A program made the position numbers and the translations under genes. Shown in pieces: positions 50,893 through 59,299 of a stretch of 64,000 nt of DNA. The notes beneath the pieces are model-generated. The model was not told the DNA's origin. It was given only the letters and a program-made list of their open reading frames with translations, and did no database searches. The DNA comes from Murimonas intestini (lineage in GTDB: Bacteria; Bacillota; Clostridia; Lachnospirales; Lachnospiraceae): assembly GCA_003148945.1 (NCBI GenBank), contig QGGY01000001.1, forward strand, positions 124,001-188,000. Reading direction: 5' to 3'. Numbering within the stretch: the stretch's first letter is position 1; the number at the start of each line of letters is the position of its first letter.

Positions 50893-51568
50893 GCTTACAG
50901 AACGCCTATACAATGGTTTAATAAAAGAAAATCCTACATTTGTGCTGATGCTGGGCATGTGTCCTACACTGGCTGTCACTACTTCAGCGGTCAACGGCCT
51001 TGGCATGGGACTGACGACAATGGTTATCCTTGCCCTGTCCAATCTGATGATCTCAGCTCTGCGCAAAGTGATCCCAAATGGTGTCAGGGTCCCGGCGTTT
51101 ATCGTTATCGTGGCTTCATTTGTAACGATAGTGCAGTTTTTGCTGCAGGCCTATATCCCGACCTTATATGACAGCCTGGGTATCTACATTCCTCTTATTG
51201 TTGTAAACTGTATCATCCTGGGCCGTGCAGAGGCCTATGCCTCTAAGAATCCGGTGCTCCCGTCTCTTTTCGACGGAATTGGAATGGGTCTGGGCTTTAC
51301 TCTTGGGCTTACATGTATAGGCGCAGTGCGTGAACTCATCGGTGCGGGACAGCTTTTCGGACAGCAGATCATGCCTTCGTCCTATGAGCCTGTGACGATC
51401 TTCATCCTGGCCCCCGGCGCTTTCCTTGTACTGGCAGTGCTGACGGCGGTTATGAATAAGGTGAAGATGAATGCAGAGAAAAAGGGCAGGGAGACAAAAA
51501 TAAACACAGATATTTGCAGCGGTTCCTGTGCTGCCTGTGACAATAACTGTAAAGGAGGCCGGGAATAA
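50885..51568 (+). CDS. rnfE: Rnf complex subunit E, with Cys-rich tail
   Basis: A six-helix membrane subunit homologous to RnfA and NqrD. LMLGMCPTLAVTTSAVNGLGMG and GRAEAYASKNPVLPSLFDGIGMGLGF are diagnostic. Start is GTG 50885 with GGAGG in the rnfG end. The last ~25 residues form a hydrophilic extension with C-x3-C-x2-C-x3-C (CSGSCAACDNNC), which I would not expect in a plain RnfE and which might bind a metal or cluster. Overlaps rnfA by one base. Confidence 0.95.
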   Translation: MNKLTERLYNGLIKENPTFVLMLGMCPTLAVTTSAVNGLGMGLTTMVILALSNLMISALRKVIPNGVRVPAFIVIVASFVTIVQFLLQAYIPTLYDSLGIYIPLIVVNCIILGRAEAYASKNPVLPSLFDGIGMGLGFTLGLTCIGAVRELIGAGQLFGQQIMPSSYEPVTIFILAPGAFLVLAVLTAVMNKVKMNAEKKGRETKINTDICSGSCAACDNNCKGGRE

Positions 51569-52143
51569 TGAAAGAATTGCTTATGATTGCAGTTGGAAGC
51601 GCACTTATCAATAATGTAGTATTGAGCCAGTTCCTGGGCCTGTGTCCGTTCCTGGGCGTATCTAAGAAGATGAGTACGGCAGCCGGCATGGGAGCGGCAG
51701 TTGTATTTGTACTTACCATTTCCTCTCTGGTGACCAGCCTGATCTATGAATTTATCCTGGTCCCGGCAGATGTGAAGTATCTGCAGACGATCGTATTTAT
51801 TCTTGTCATTGCAGCGCTGGTGCAGTTTGTGGAGATGGTTTTAAAGAAGATGAGCCCCGGTCTCTATCAGGCACTTGGAGTTTATCTTCCTCTGATCACG
51901 ACAAACTGTGCAGTGTTAGGTGTAGCGCTTATAAATGTACAGAAATCATACGGGATACTGGAGGGCGTTGTGAACGGATTTGCCACGGCTGTTGGTTTTA
52001 CAATTGCTATTGTGCTGATGGCAGGCATCCGTGAGAAAACGGAGTACAATGATGTTCCGGCTTCTTTCAAAGGTTCCCCCATCGTACTGCTGACTGCTTG
52101 CCTGATGGCAATTGCGTTTTTCGGCTTTTCAGGCCTGAAATAG
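51568..52143 (+). CDS. rnfA: Rnf complex subunit A
   Basis: A six-helix membrane subunit of 191 residues that with RnfE holds the intramembrane iron-sulfur centre. Conserved NNVVLSQFLGLCPFLGVSKK and LITTNCAVLGVALINV carry the relevant cysteines. The ATG shares a base with the rnfE stop; AAAGGAGG precedes it. rnfB follows after 13 bp. Confidence 0.95.
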   Translation: MKELLMIAVGSALINNVVLSQFLGLCPFLGVSKKMSTAAGMGAAVVFVLTISSLVTSLIYEFILVPADVKYLQTIVFILVIAALVQFVEMVLKKMSPGLYQALGVYLPLITTNCAVLGVALINVQKSYGILEGVVNGFATAVGFTIAIVLMAGIREKTEYNDVPASFKGSPIVLLTACLMAIAFFGFSGLK

Positions 52144-52156
52144 GGAGGAGATAAGG

Positions 52157-52969
52157 ATGAGTATAACAGGGATTTTGATAGCTGCCGCTATAGTAGGCGG
52201 TACCGGACTGCTCCTCGGCCTGTTTCTTGGAGCGGCGGATAAGAAGTTTAAGGTAGAAGTCGATGAAAAGGAAATGGCCGTCAGGGAAGAGCTTCCGGGG
52301 AATAACTGCGGAGGCTGCGGTTTTGCCGGATGTGATGCTCTTGCCAAGGCAATTGCCAGCGGTGAGGCGAAACCGGATGCCTGCCCGGTGGGCGGAGCGT
52401 CTGTGGCGGAAAAGATTGCCGCTATCATGGGAGAAGAAGTCGGGGAAACAAAGCATATGGTGGCATTTGTAAAATGCTCCGGCGACTGTAATAATGTAAA
52501 GGTGATTTATGATTATTACGGCGCTGACGACTGCGAGATGCTGGCATTTGTCCCCTCAGGAGGCCCTAAGAGCTGTAATTACGGCTGTCTGGGCTTTGGC
52601 ACATGTGTGAAGGTATGTCCGTTTGATGCGATCCATGTAGTTGACGGCATCGCCGTGGTAGACAGGGAAAAGTGCAAGGCCTGCGGCAAATGTGTGGCCC
52701 ACTGTCCGAAGCATCTGATCGAACTTGTGCCATATGAGATGGAGCACCTTGTAAAATGCGCCTCCCAGGATAAAGGCAAGCAGACAATGCAGAACTGCCA
52801 GGCAGGATGTATCGGCTGCAAGAAGTGTGAGCGCGCATGTCCCGCAGAAGCTGTGACCGTAACAAATAATGTGGCACATGTAGATACAGAAAAATGTGCA
52901 AACTGCGGTGTCTGCGCTCTGGAATGCCCGAGAAAGATCATCACCAATATACCGGAAAAGAAGCAGTGA
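52157..52969 (+). CDS. rnfB: Rnf complex subunit B
   Basis: The ferredoxin-accepting subunit. It has an N-terminal helix (ITGILIAAAIVGGTGLLLGLFLG), a [4Fe-4S] region NNCGGCGFAGCDALAKAI...DACPVGG, and several ferredoxin motifs (CLGFGTCVKVCPFDAI, CKACGKCVAHCPK, CIGCKKCERACPAEA, CANCGVCALECPRK). 270 residues. GGGAGGAG precedes ATG 52157. Its TGA overlaps the ATG of an AraC-type regulator by one base, so regulator and complex are translationally coupled. Confidence 0.96.
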   Translation: MSITGILIAAAIVGGTGLLLGLFLGAADKKFKVEVDEKEMAVREELPGNNCGGCGFAGCDALAKAIASGEAKPDACPVGGASVAEKIAAIMGEEVGETKHMVAFVKCSGDCNNVKVIYDYYGADDCEMLAFVPSGGPKSCNYGCLGFGTCVKVCPFDAIHVVDGIAVVDREKCKACGKCVAHCPKHLIELVPYEMEHLVKCASQDKGKQTMQNCQAGCIGCKKCERACPAEAVTVTNNVAHVDTEKCANCGVCALECPRKIITNIPEKKQ

Positions 52970-53943
52970 TGAGAAGCAGCCTGATAGAATATCTCAAGCC
53001 TGTCACAGAAGAGGAGGCAAGAATCCTCTCCGGAGACGGGAGGATCCAGAGAGAACTTTACACTACTGGGCCTGAGTTTACTGTGGACAGTGAGAAGATG
53101 ATGGAAAAAGGGCGCCTGATCGATATCAGGAAACATACCCGGTTCATCGCATTTCCGGAGCATAAGCATAATTACATTGAAATCATGTATATGTGTTTGG
53201 GAAGCACTGTCCATGTAATAAACGGCGCCACAGAAGTGGTGCTGGGTGAAGGAGATCTGCTCTTTCTGAACCAGTTTTCTTCCCATGAGATCCTGCCGGC
53301 AAAAGAAGACGATATCGGGATCAATTTTGTCGTGCTGCCGGAGTTTTTTGATGAAGTGCTGCCTATGCTGAATCAGGAGAATGCCCTGAGCAGCTTTCTT
53401 ATCAGCACACTGAAGAGGAACACGGATACGGCAGGATATCTGCATTACCATGTGGCAGATGTCCTGCCAATACAGAATCTTGTGGAGAACCTGGTATGGT
53501 CACTGCTGAACCGCCAGAGCAATTACCGCCAGATCAATCAGACCACCATGGGGCTTCTGTTCATGCAGCTGGTCAATGAGACAGACCGCATCGAATCAGG
53601 AAATCCTGAGCAGTATTCAGAAGTATTTATCATGCAGGTGCTCAAATATATTGAAGAGAACTATAAGACGGCATCCCTGGGGGAGATCGCTCTTCGAATG
53701 AACCAGTCAGATTCCAATATGAGCAAGATCGTCAAGAATCTGACAGGACGCACCTTCAAGGAGCTTCTGCAGGATAAGAGGATGAGGCAGGCAGAGCATC
53801 TTTTAAAGGACACGAGGCTGCCGATCACAGATATCATATACCAGGTGGGATATGACAATACAAGTTATTTTCACAGGATATTCAGAGAGCTGCACGGTAT
53901 GAGCCCAAAGAAATACAGAGACACACTGGCATATGGAAAATAA
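52969..53943 (+). CDS. AraC-family transcriptional regulator with cupin domain
   Basis: A two-domain regulator of 324 residues. The N-terminal cupin-like sensing domain contains RFIAFPEHKHNYIEIMYMCLG and GDLLFLNQFSSHEI. The C-terminal AraC/XylS DNA-binding domain has two helix-turn-helix units, the second being DIIYQVGYDNTSYFHRIFRELHGMSPKKYR. The ATG at 52969 overlaps the rnfB TGA. It ends directly at a terminator. Since rhaA follows, a sugar-responsive role (rhamnose) is natural, but placement inside the rnf transcript would also tie it to energy state. Which promoters it binds is not visible. Confidence 0.9.
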   Translation: MRSSLIEYLKPVTEEEARILSGDGRIQRELYTTGPEFTVDSEKMMEKGRLIDIRKHTRFIAFPEHKHNYIEIMYMCLGSTVHVINGATEVVLGEGDLLFLNQFSSHEILPAKEDDIGINFVVLPEFFDEVLPMLNQENALSSFLISTLKRNTDTAGYLHYHVADVLPIQNLVENLVWSLLNRQSNYRQINQTTMGLLFMQLVNETDRIESGNPEQYSEVFIMQVLKYIEENYKTASLGEIALRMNQSDSNMSKIVKNLTGRTFKELLQDKRMRQAEHLLKDTRLPITDIIYQVGYDNTSYFHRIFRELHGMSPKKYRDTLAYGK

Positions 53944-53979
53944 GGACGTAAATCTTAGAATTTACGTCCTTGTTTTTTT
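53942..53979 (+). terminator. Terminator of the rnf-araC operon
   Basis: A perfect 12-bp stem AAGGACGTAAAT/ATTTACGTCCTT with 6-base loop and seven T; the first arm begins within the stop codon of the AraC gene. Confidence 0.95.
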
Positions 53980-53998
53980 ACAGGCACAAAGGTATAAT
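53970..53998 (+). promoter_or_regulatory. Promoter of rhaA
   Basis: TTGTTT (53970-53975) and TATAAT (53993-53998), spacer 17 bp. The -35 box lies in the tail of the rnf-araC terminator, so the two elements overlap. Confidence 0.6.
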
Positions 53999-54057
53999 GG
54001 AGACATCAATAATTGTCCGGGAGACGGACATTTATGAAGAAAGGTGGAGCTTAAACT

Positions 54058-55323
54058 ATGTATGATGTAAAAAAAGGATATGAGGCTGCAAAAGAGTTCT
54101 ATGCACAGTACGGAATCGATGTGGATGAAGCGATCAGGATCGCAGATGAGACACCGATCTCCATGCACTGCTGGCAGGGAGATGATGTAGGCGGAACAGA
54201 GTTAAAAGAGGATAAGTCACTGACAGGCGGTATCCAGACTACAGGAAATTATCCCGGAAAAGCCAGGAACGGGGAAGAGCTTCGTTCTGATATAGAAGAA
54301 GCCATGAAGTTCATTCCAGGAAATCTGAAGATGAACATCCATGCTAATTACCAGGAGGCAGACCATTTTGTTGACCGTAATGAAATTGCCCCTGAGCATT
54401 TTGATAAGTGGGTAGACTGGGCTGTTGAAAAAGGTATCGGACTTGACTTTAACCCTACATATTTCGCACATCCCAAGAGTGAAAACGGAACACTCTCTGC
54501 AGCAGATGAAGATGTCCGTAAATTCTGGGTTGAGCACGGAATCAAATGCCGTCAGATCGGTGAATATTTCTACAAAAAAACAGGAAAACCATGTGTGATC
54601 AACCATTGGACACCGGACGGCGATAAAGAAGTGCCCATCGATACCCTGGGGCCAAGAGAGCGCTTAAAGAAGAGCTATGATGAGATCTTTGAGGCAACAA
54701 AGGATGTAGAAGGCGTAATCGACGGTATTGAGTCTAAAGTATTCGGCATCGGAGCTGAGAGTTACACAGTAGGTTCCCATGAATTCTGTATGGGATATGT
54801 GATGAAAGCAAATAAAGACCACATCATCATGACACTTGATGACGGACATTATCATCCTACAGAGATGGTATCCGGCAAACTGTCCAGCATCTTCACATTT
54901 GCAGATTCAGTTCTGCTTCATGTGACACGTCCTGTACGCTGGGATTCTGACCATGTAGTCGGATTCGATGATGAGACAAAGGCAATCTTCGAAGAGCTTG
55001 TGCGCATGAATAAACTGCAGGATACTTATGTTGCAACTGACTTCTTTGATGCGTCCATCAACCGTATCGCAGCATGGGTCATCGGTCTGCGCAACACAAG
55101 AAAAGCTATGCTGGCAGCTCTGCTTCAGCCAAATGCATACATGAAAGAGCTGGAAGCAAAAGGCGATGTAAGTGCAAGACTTGCGTATAAAGAAGAGTTT
55201 AAGGCAGCTCCATTTGCCCTCGTATGGGATTACTACTGTGACCAGAAAGGTGTTGGTGTCAGCCTGGATTGGTTAAAAGATGTACAGCAGTATGAAAAAG
55301 ACGTACTTTCCAAAAGGGCATAG
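54058..55323 (+). CDS. rhaA: L-rhamnose isomerase
   Basis: Interconverts L-rhamnose and L-rhamnulose. Highly conserved segments: DETPISMHCWQGDDVGG, TGNYPGKARNGEELRSDIEEAM, LDFNPTYFAHP, CVINHWTPDGDKEVPID and MTLDDGHYHPTEMVSGKLSS, which contain the metal and catalytic residues. The length of 421 residues is normal. It has its own promoter and terminator. No rhamnulokinase, aldolase, mutarotase or rhamnose transporter is within the window, so the rest of the pathway must lie elsewhere. The upstream AraC-type regulator is the best candidate controller. Confidence 0.95.
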   Translation: MYDVKKGYEAAKEFYAQYGIDVDEAIRIADETPISMHCWQGDDVGGTELKEDKSLTGGIQTTGNYPGKARNGEELRSDIEEAMKFIPGNLKMNIHANYQEADHFVDRNEIAPEHFDKWVDWAVEKGIGLDFNPTYFAHPKSENGTLSAADEDVRKFWVEHGIKCRQIGEYFYKKTGKPCVINHWTPDGDKEVPIDTLGPRERLKKSYDEIFEATKDVEGVIDGIESKVFGIGAESYTVGSHEFCMGYVMKANKDHIIMTLDDGHYHPTEMVSGKLSSIFTFADSVLLHVTRPVRWDSDHVVGFDDETKAIFEELVRMNKLQDTYVATDFFDASINRIAAWVIGLRNTRKAMLAALLQPNAYMKELEAKGDVSARLAYKEEFKAAPFALVWDYYCDQKGVGVSLDWLKDVQQYEKDVLSKRA

Positions 55324-55430
55324 GAAGACTGTGCGGAGGTAAACAGGCAGTAGGGCAGCAGTTCAGGATGTCTGAAATGCTCTGCGAAAATAGAATAATA
55401 AGCCGGCCGGCAGTATAGCTGGCTGAGAAT

Positions 55431-55467
55431 AGAGGGTGCTTATATCAGCATCCTCTTATTTATTTCT
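55431..55467 (+). terminator. Terminator after rhaA
   Basis: AGAGGGTGCT pairs with AGCATCCTCT (one G-U), followed by TATTTATTTC. The 226-bp gap 55324-55549 otherwise shows only a GCCGGCCGGC palindrome. Confidence 0.75.
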
Positions 55468-55549
55468 ATAGGAAGCGCGTGCACAGTGTATATAAACAGG
55501 AGAAACAGGCAATGCTGTATTAGAAAAAACAGAAATGGGGTATTGCCTG

Positions 55550-57097
55550 ATGAGAAATCTTAATGTCCGTTCTCTTAGAGAAGACATGGAAGAATTTAAA
55601 GAAAAAACAGACGCTTTTTATGCCGGTGAGATGGATAAGGGAGCCTACAAAGCCTTTTCCGGGCGTTTTGGCAGCTATGCCCAGAGAGGCGGGACGGCAA
55701 ATATGCTCCGCCTTCGTTTGCCGGCAGGCAGGATAACAAAGGAACGGTTAGATTTTATTGCAGACATCCTGGCACAATACCATGTAAAGCGGGCGCATTT
55801 TACAACCTGCCAGACGATCCAGCTGCATGACCTGAGCGGAAAGGATGCATATGAAATCATGGCCCGGGCATTGGATGCCGGCATCATAACCGCCGGAGGA
55901 GGCGGTGATTATCCGCGCAATGTCATGTGCTCCCCGCTTGCAGGTGTGGAGAAGGGAGAGTATTTTGACATCCTCCCCTGGGCTGAGGCGGCCGGGGATT
56001 ATCTGCTGACTCTTATACAGGCAGAGAAAATGCCCAGAAAGCTGAAGGTGGCTTTTTCTAATACCCCGGAAAATATAACTCATGCCACTTACCGTGATCT
56101 GGGGTTTGCCGCCAGACCGGATGGCAAATTTGATGTATACAGTGCAGGGGGACTGGGAAACAATCCCCGGCTGGGTGTAAAGACAGGAGAAGCTGTGGAT
56201 CCTTCAGATATTCTTTATTATATTAAGGCTATGTGGCTTACCTTTCTGGCCTATGGAAATTATGAGTCCAGAGGGAAGGCACGTACCAGATATATGCAGG
56301 AATCGCTGGGAGGGCCTGAGGCCTATGTGAATGCTTACAGAGAAAAACTGGAAGAAGCTTACGGCTCCGGGGAGGATTTGAAGCTTTCCATATCTGCAAA
56401 GGAGACTGGCAAAAGAGGTGACGGAAGCTGTGCGCAGGGATTCAGGGTCATCCCCCAGAAACAGGAAGGGCTGTACAGTGTCCTGTACCATCCAATCGGC
56501 GGACAGCCGGGGGTCTCATGGTTTGCCTCGGTCAGTGAGGTCATAAGAAATATGGAGGACGTGGAGCTGCGTCTTTCACCGGATCAGTCAGTCTATATCA
56601 TTAATCTCACGGGAAATGAAGCCAGGAAAATACTGAAAGCTACTGACGACGGGGCGGCTACCCTGTTTGAGACGTCTGTAAGCTGTATAGGCGCATCTAC
56701 CTGCCAGACAGGCGTCAGAGATTCCCAGGGACTGCTGAGGGCCTGTGTGGAGGCAGTAAGAGAAGCAGGTCTTCCTGATACGGCGCTTCCGCAGATACAC
56801 ATCTCCGGGTGTGCTTCCTCATGCGGCACGCATCAGACAGGCGCTATAGGCTTCCATGGTACTGCAAAAAAAATAGATAAGACAACTTATCCTGCTTACT
56901 TTCTTCATGTAAATGGACGGGAGGGACAGAAGGATGCACGTATGGGGACCAGGCTTGGAATCATTCTGGAAAAAGACATTCCCGGTTTTCTCATAGAGAC
57001 AGGGAAAGAAGCAGCAGCAGCCGGACTGGATTACAGAAGATGGAATGAAGAAAATCCTGGGAAACTGGAAGAGATCGCAGCTAAATATCTTGTATGA
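55550..57097 (+). CDS. Nitrite/sulfite reductase, siroheme family
   Basis: A siroheme [4Fe-4S] reductase of the ferredoxin-dependent type. Two ferredoxin-like half-domains alternate with two siroheme domains; CIGASTCQTGVRDSQ and HISGCASSCGTHQTG supply the four Cys of the cluster/siroheme site. HFTTCQTIQLHDL and GGDYPRNVMCSPL are conserved substrate-pocket regions. 515 residues from ATG 55550; an in-frame ATG at 55535 lacks a ribosome-binding site. Whether nitrite or sulfite is used is undetermined; the gene stands alone, without cys or nar genes. Confidence 0.88.
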   Translation: MRNLNVRSLREDMEEFKEKTDAFYAGEMDKGAYKAFSGRFGSYAQRGGTANMLRLRLPAGRITKERLDFIADILAQYHVKRAHFTTCQTIQLHDLSGKDAYEIMARALDAGIITAGGGGDYPRNVMCSPLAGVEKGEYFDILPWAEAAGDYLLTLIQAEKMPRKLKVAFSNTPENITHATYRDLGFAARPDGKFDVYSAGGLGNNPRLGVKTGEAVDPSDILYYIKAMWLTFLAYGNYESRGKARTRYMQESLGGPEAYVNAYREKLEEAYGSGEDLKLSISAKETGKRGDGSCAQGFRVIPQKQEGLYSVLYHPIGGQPGVSWFASVSEVIRNMEDVELRLSPDQSVYIINLTGNEARKILKATDDGAATLFETSVSCIGASTCQTGVRDSQGLLRACVEAVREAGLPDTALPQIHISGCASSCGTHQTGAIGFHGTAKKIDKTTYPAYFLHVNGREGQKDARMGTRLGIILEKDIPGFLIETGKEAAAAGLDYRRWNEENPGKLEEIAAKYLV

Positions 57098-57100
57098 ATC

Positions 57101-57162
57101 AAATACCCTTGGCAGAATCGCGGCCCGCAGCCTTACAGCAGATTCTGCCAGGGGTATTTTTG
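57101..57162 (+). terminator. Terminator after the siroheme reductase
   Basis: A 19-bp stem (57101-57119 with 57141-57159, one T-G pair) around TACCC..GGCAGAATC, followed by T. Confidence 0.93.
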
Positions 57163-57181
57163 ATATTTATCAGATATAACC

Positions 57182-57211
57182 TTGACATAACAATAAATGT
57201 TATGATATGAT
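57182..57211 (+). promoter_or_regulatory. Promoter of the wHTH-MFS operon
   Basis: TTGACA (57182-57187) and TATGAT (57206-57211), spacer 18 bp. Operator 1 covers the spacer. Confidence 0.8.
57186..57204. promoter_or_regulatory. Operator 1, perfect inverted repeat
   Basis: CATAACA-ATAAA-TGTTATG, 7-bp arms with 5-base centre, lying between -35 and -10. Confidence 0.75.
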
Positions 57212-57221
57212 GAGTGTACAA

Positions 57222-57240
57222 CGTAACAAAAAATGTTATG
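57222..57240. promoter_or_regulatory. Operator 2, near-identical inverted repeat
   Basis: CGTAACA-AAAAA-TGTTATG, the same arms as operator 1 with one mismatch, centred 36 bp downstream and ending 16 bp before the regulator ATG. Confidence 0.75.
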
Positions 57241-57256
57241 ACGGAAAGGAAACGAT

Positions 57257-57820
57257 ATGAAAACTAAAAAAGTATATCTTTATACAGAAAAAGAACTCAG
57301 GGCATATATGCATCCAACCCGCCAGAAAATTCTTCATTATCTGTCTTTAGCCCCGGATGGCATGACGGCTAAACAGCTGGCTGACCGTCTTGCCATAACT
57401 CCCTCAAGTGCAGGGCATCATCTTTCCACATTGGAAAGTATCGGGATGGTAAAGATGATAAGGACAGAAAAGATACATGGGCTTACTGCTAAATATTATA
57501 AAGAAGTCCAGGCAACTGTGTCTCTGAAGGATACTGTGCCGGCGGCACAGGAGATAAAAAATGCAATGCTTCAGAATCTGATCAATGACATTTACAGCCG
57601 CTGGAATCAGGCAGCCATTAAAATAGAGTCAGAGGGAAGAGAGCCGGCCGCGTCTGACGGAAACCTTCTGACGGGAATTATCTATCTGACGCCGGAGGAG
57701 GCAGAAGAGATGGGGAACAGGCTTCTGGATTTCTTTGAAAGGCATGAACAGCCCAAGGAGGGATGTCTCCCATATGAATATGCACTGATCGCATACAATA
57801 CTAAGATCTTAGAAAAATGA
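57257..57820 (+). CDS. Winged-helix (ArsR-like) transcriptional regulator
   Basis: A repressor-type regulator of 187 residues. The N-terminal wHTH is plain in MHPTRQKILHYLSLAPDGMTAKQLADRLAITPSSAGHHLSTLESIGMV. The C-terminal ~100 residues form a helical effector or dimer domain I cannot assign. GGAAAGG precedes ATG 57257. Two matched operators flank its promoter, so autorepression is likely. An MFS transporter follows 63 bp downstream on the same transcript, suggesting that a ligand of the regulator is the transporter substrate. Confidence 0.87.
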   Translation: MKTKKVYLYTEKELRAYMHPTRQKILHYLSLAPDGMTAKQLADRLAITPSSAGHHLSTLESIGMVKMIRTEKIHGLTAKYYKEVQATVSLKDTVPAAQEIKNAMLQNLINDIYSRWNQAAIKIESEGREPAASDGNLLTGIIYLTPEEAEEMGNRLLDFFERHEQPKEGCLPYEYALIAYNTKILEK

Positions 57821-57883
57821 TCAGAGAAATTGTAAGGGAAACAGATAAGAAAACAGGCGGCAGCAGGCAAAAGGAGGAGAAAC

Positions 57884-59146
57884 ATGGGAGAGAAAAGGAT
57901 TTGGAGCAGCAGGTGCCTGACGGCAATAATCATAGAGTCATTGGCCAGAGGGCTGCTTGTGCCTGTATTGAGCCTGATTTTTTTGCAGAAGGGCTTTAGT
58001 CTGGCGCAGCTGTCGGGCGGGATTGCAGTATACTCAGCAGTAGCGCTCATCATGGAGGTGCCAAGCGGGGTTGTGGCGGACATGTTTGGCAGAAAACGCA
58101 CCTTTATTTTTTCACAGCTTACATATGCAGCGGTGCTTGCACTTATGCTGGCAGTAAAAGGCACCGCCGCCCTTTATTTTCTTATGGGCGGATATGGAAT
58201 TGCCAGGGCGCTGGCCAGCGGCAGTATGGATGCCCTATATATTGATACCTGCCTTAATGAAAGAGGAGAAGTTTATCTTACAAAGGCAGCCACCAGACAG
58301 ACCCTCTGGGCTACGGTGGGACTTGCCGCCGGGGCATTGTCAGGGGGTGTGATAAACTGGGCCGGCGGGCAGTTTTGGAATGGAGACCACAGCAGTCTTA
58401 CAGTACTTCCGGCAGCATTTGCCCTGACCCTGGCAGCAGCAGCGGCAGCATTATTTACAAAAGAGACACCTGCCCTCAGAGAGAATGCACAGGATCAGGA
58501 TGGTGGAAAGACAAATGGAATAAAAAGACAGGCAGCCAGCATCTGTAAAGTCTGCAGAAAAACTCCTTTACTTTTAGTTCTGCTTGGCTCAACAGTGTTT
58601 ACGGGCACGACGCTTGCCCTCATGGAAACTTACTGGCAGCCGCGTTTCCTGTCACTGCTTCCTGAGAGTAATTTTACCTGGCTGCTTGGCGTACTGGGCT
58701 TTCTGTATTTTGCTGCATCAGCGGCGGGTACAATTGCGGCCGGACAGTTGATGGTTAAAAAATCCCCTGTGAAGACATATATGATTTTTGCAATATTGTT
58801 TGGCGTCTGCCTGGCGGCTTTAGGTTGTACTGAAAATGGACTGATCTTTGCCGTACTGTATCTGTTGTTCTACTTTTTACTGGGAATCTCCAGCACAGCA
58901 CAGAGTGTTTCCATTAACGCTGCCGCGCCTCCTGCTTTCAGAGCTACACTTTTAAGTGTACAGGGCCTGGCGCTTCAGCTGGGAGGTTTTCTGTCCAGCT
59001 GCATGGCAAGTATTTCCGCAGACAGACTGGGTATTCCCGGATTGTGGTGGTGCGGGGCCGGACTGCTCATTTTGGGGATTGGGCTGACGGCTTTTATGGT
59101 TGTTACAGTTCAGCCGTCTGCCATTCGGCAGCCGTCTGAACTATAA
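57884..59146 (+). CDS. MFS transporter
   Basis: A 12-helix major-facilitator protein of 420 residues. Motif A between helices 2 and 3 reads ADMFGRKRTF. The central loop carries a charged segment ETPALRENAQDQDGGKTNG. It resembles drug or metabolite exporters of the EmrD/YfcJ sort but no specific family is clear. AAAGGAGGAG precedes ATG 57884. It lies downstream of the wHTH gene under the double-operator promoter. The last codons abut a 25-bp dispersed repeat (59149-59173). Confidence 0.88.
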   Translation: MGEKRIWSSRCLTAIIIESLARGLLVPVLSLIFLQKGFSLAQLSGGIAVYSAVALIMEVPSGVVADMFGRKRTFIFSQLTYAAVLALMLAVKGTAALYFLMGGYGIARALASGSMDALYIDTCLNERGEVYLTKAATRQTLWATVGLAAGALSGGVINWAGGQFWNGDHSSLTVLPAAFALTLAAAAAALFTKETPALRENAQDQDGGKTNGIKRQAASICKVCRKTPLLLVLLGSTVFTGTTLALMETYWQPRFLSLLPESNFTWLLGVLGFLYFAASAAGTIAAGQLMVKKSPVKTYMIFAILFGVCLAALGCTENGLIFAVLYLLFYFLLGISSTAQSVSINAAAPPAFRATLLSVQGLALQLGGFLSSCMASISADRLGIPGLWWCGAGLLILGIGLTAFMVVTVQPSAIRQPSEL

Positions 59147-59148
59147 TA

Positions 59149-59173
59149 ACGCTCCGCGATGCACAGAAACGGC
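59149..59173. repeat. 25-bp dispersed repeat, copy 2
   Basis: Identical over 25 bases, in the same orientation, to 29205-29229. It begins three bases after the MFS stop; the sequence beyond the 25 bases differs between copies. Confidence 0.75.
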
Positions 59174-59198
59174 TGGTTACAGCCATAATGGCACGACA

Positions 59199-59227
59199 TT
59201 GACTTATAAAGAATACTATAGTAGAAT
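59199..59227 (+). promoter_or_regulatory. Promoter of the AT-rich HAD gene
   Basis: TTGACT (59199-59204) and TAGAAT (59222-59227), spacer 17 bp. Transcription would begin near 59234, ~65 bp before the coding region. Confidence 0.6.
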
Positions 59228-59299
59228 AACCAAATATGGAAGAAGCTGCTTATCCGGACAGATATTGATAATTTGATAGCAGAAAGAAGGTGCTTTAAG

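Noticed and set aside
52579-53451. 290-codon minus-strand frame across the rnfB-araC junction
   Set aside because: Both plus-strand genes are well supported; the frame has no start signal.
55331-55345. Third copy of the structured motif (TGTGCGGAG)
   Set aside because: Only nine bases match; the CCCAT/ATGGG stem and closing ATTATAAAA are absent.
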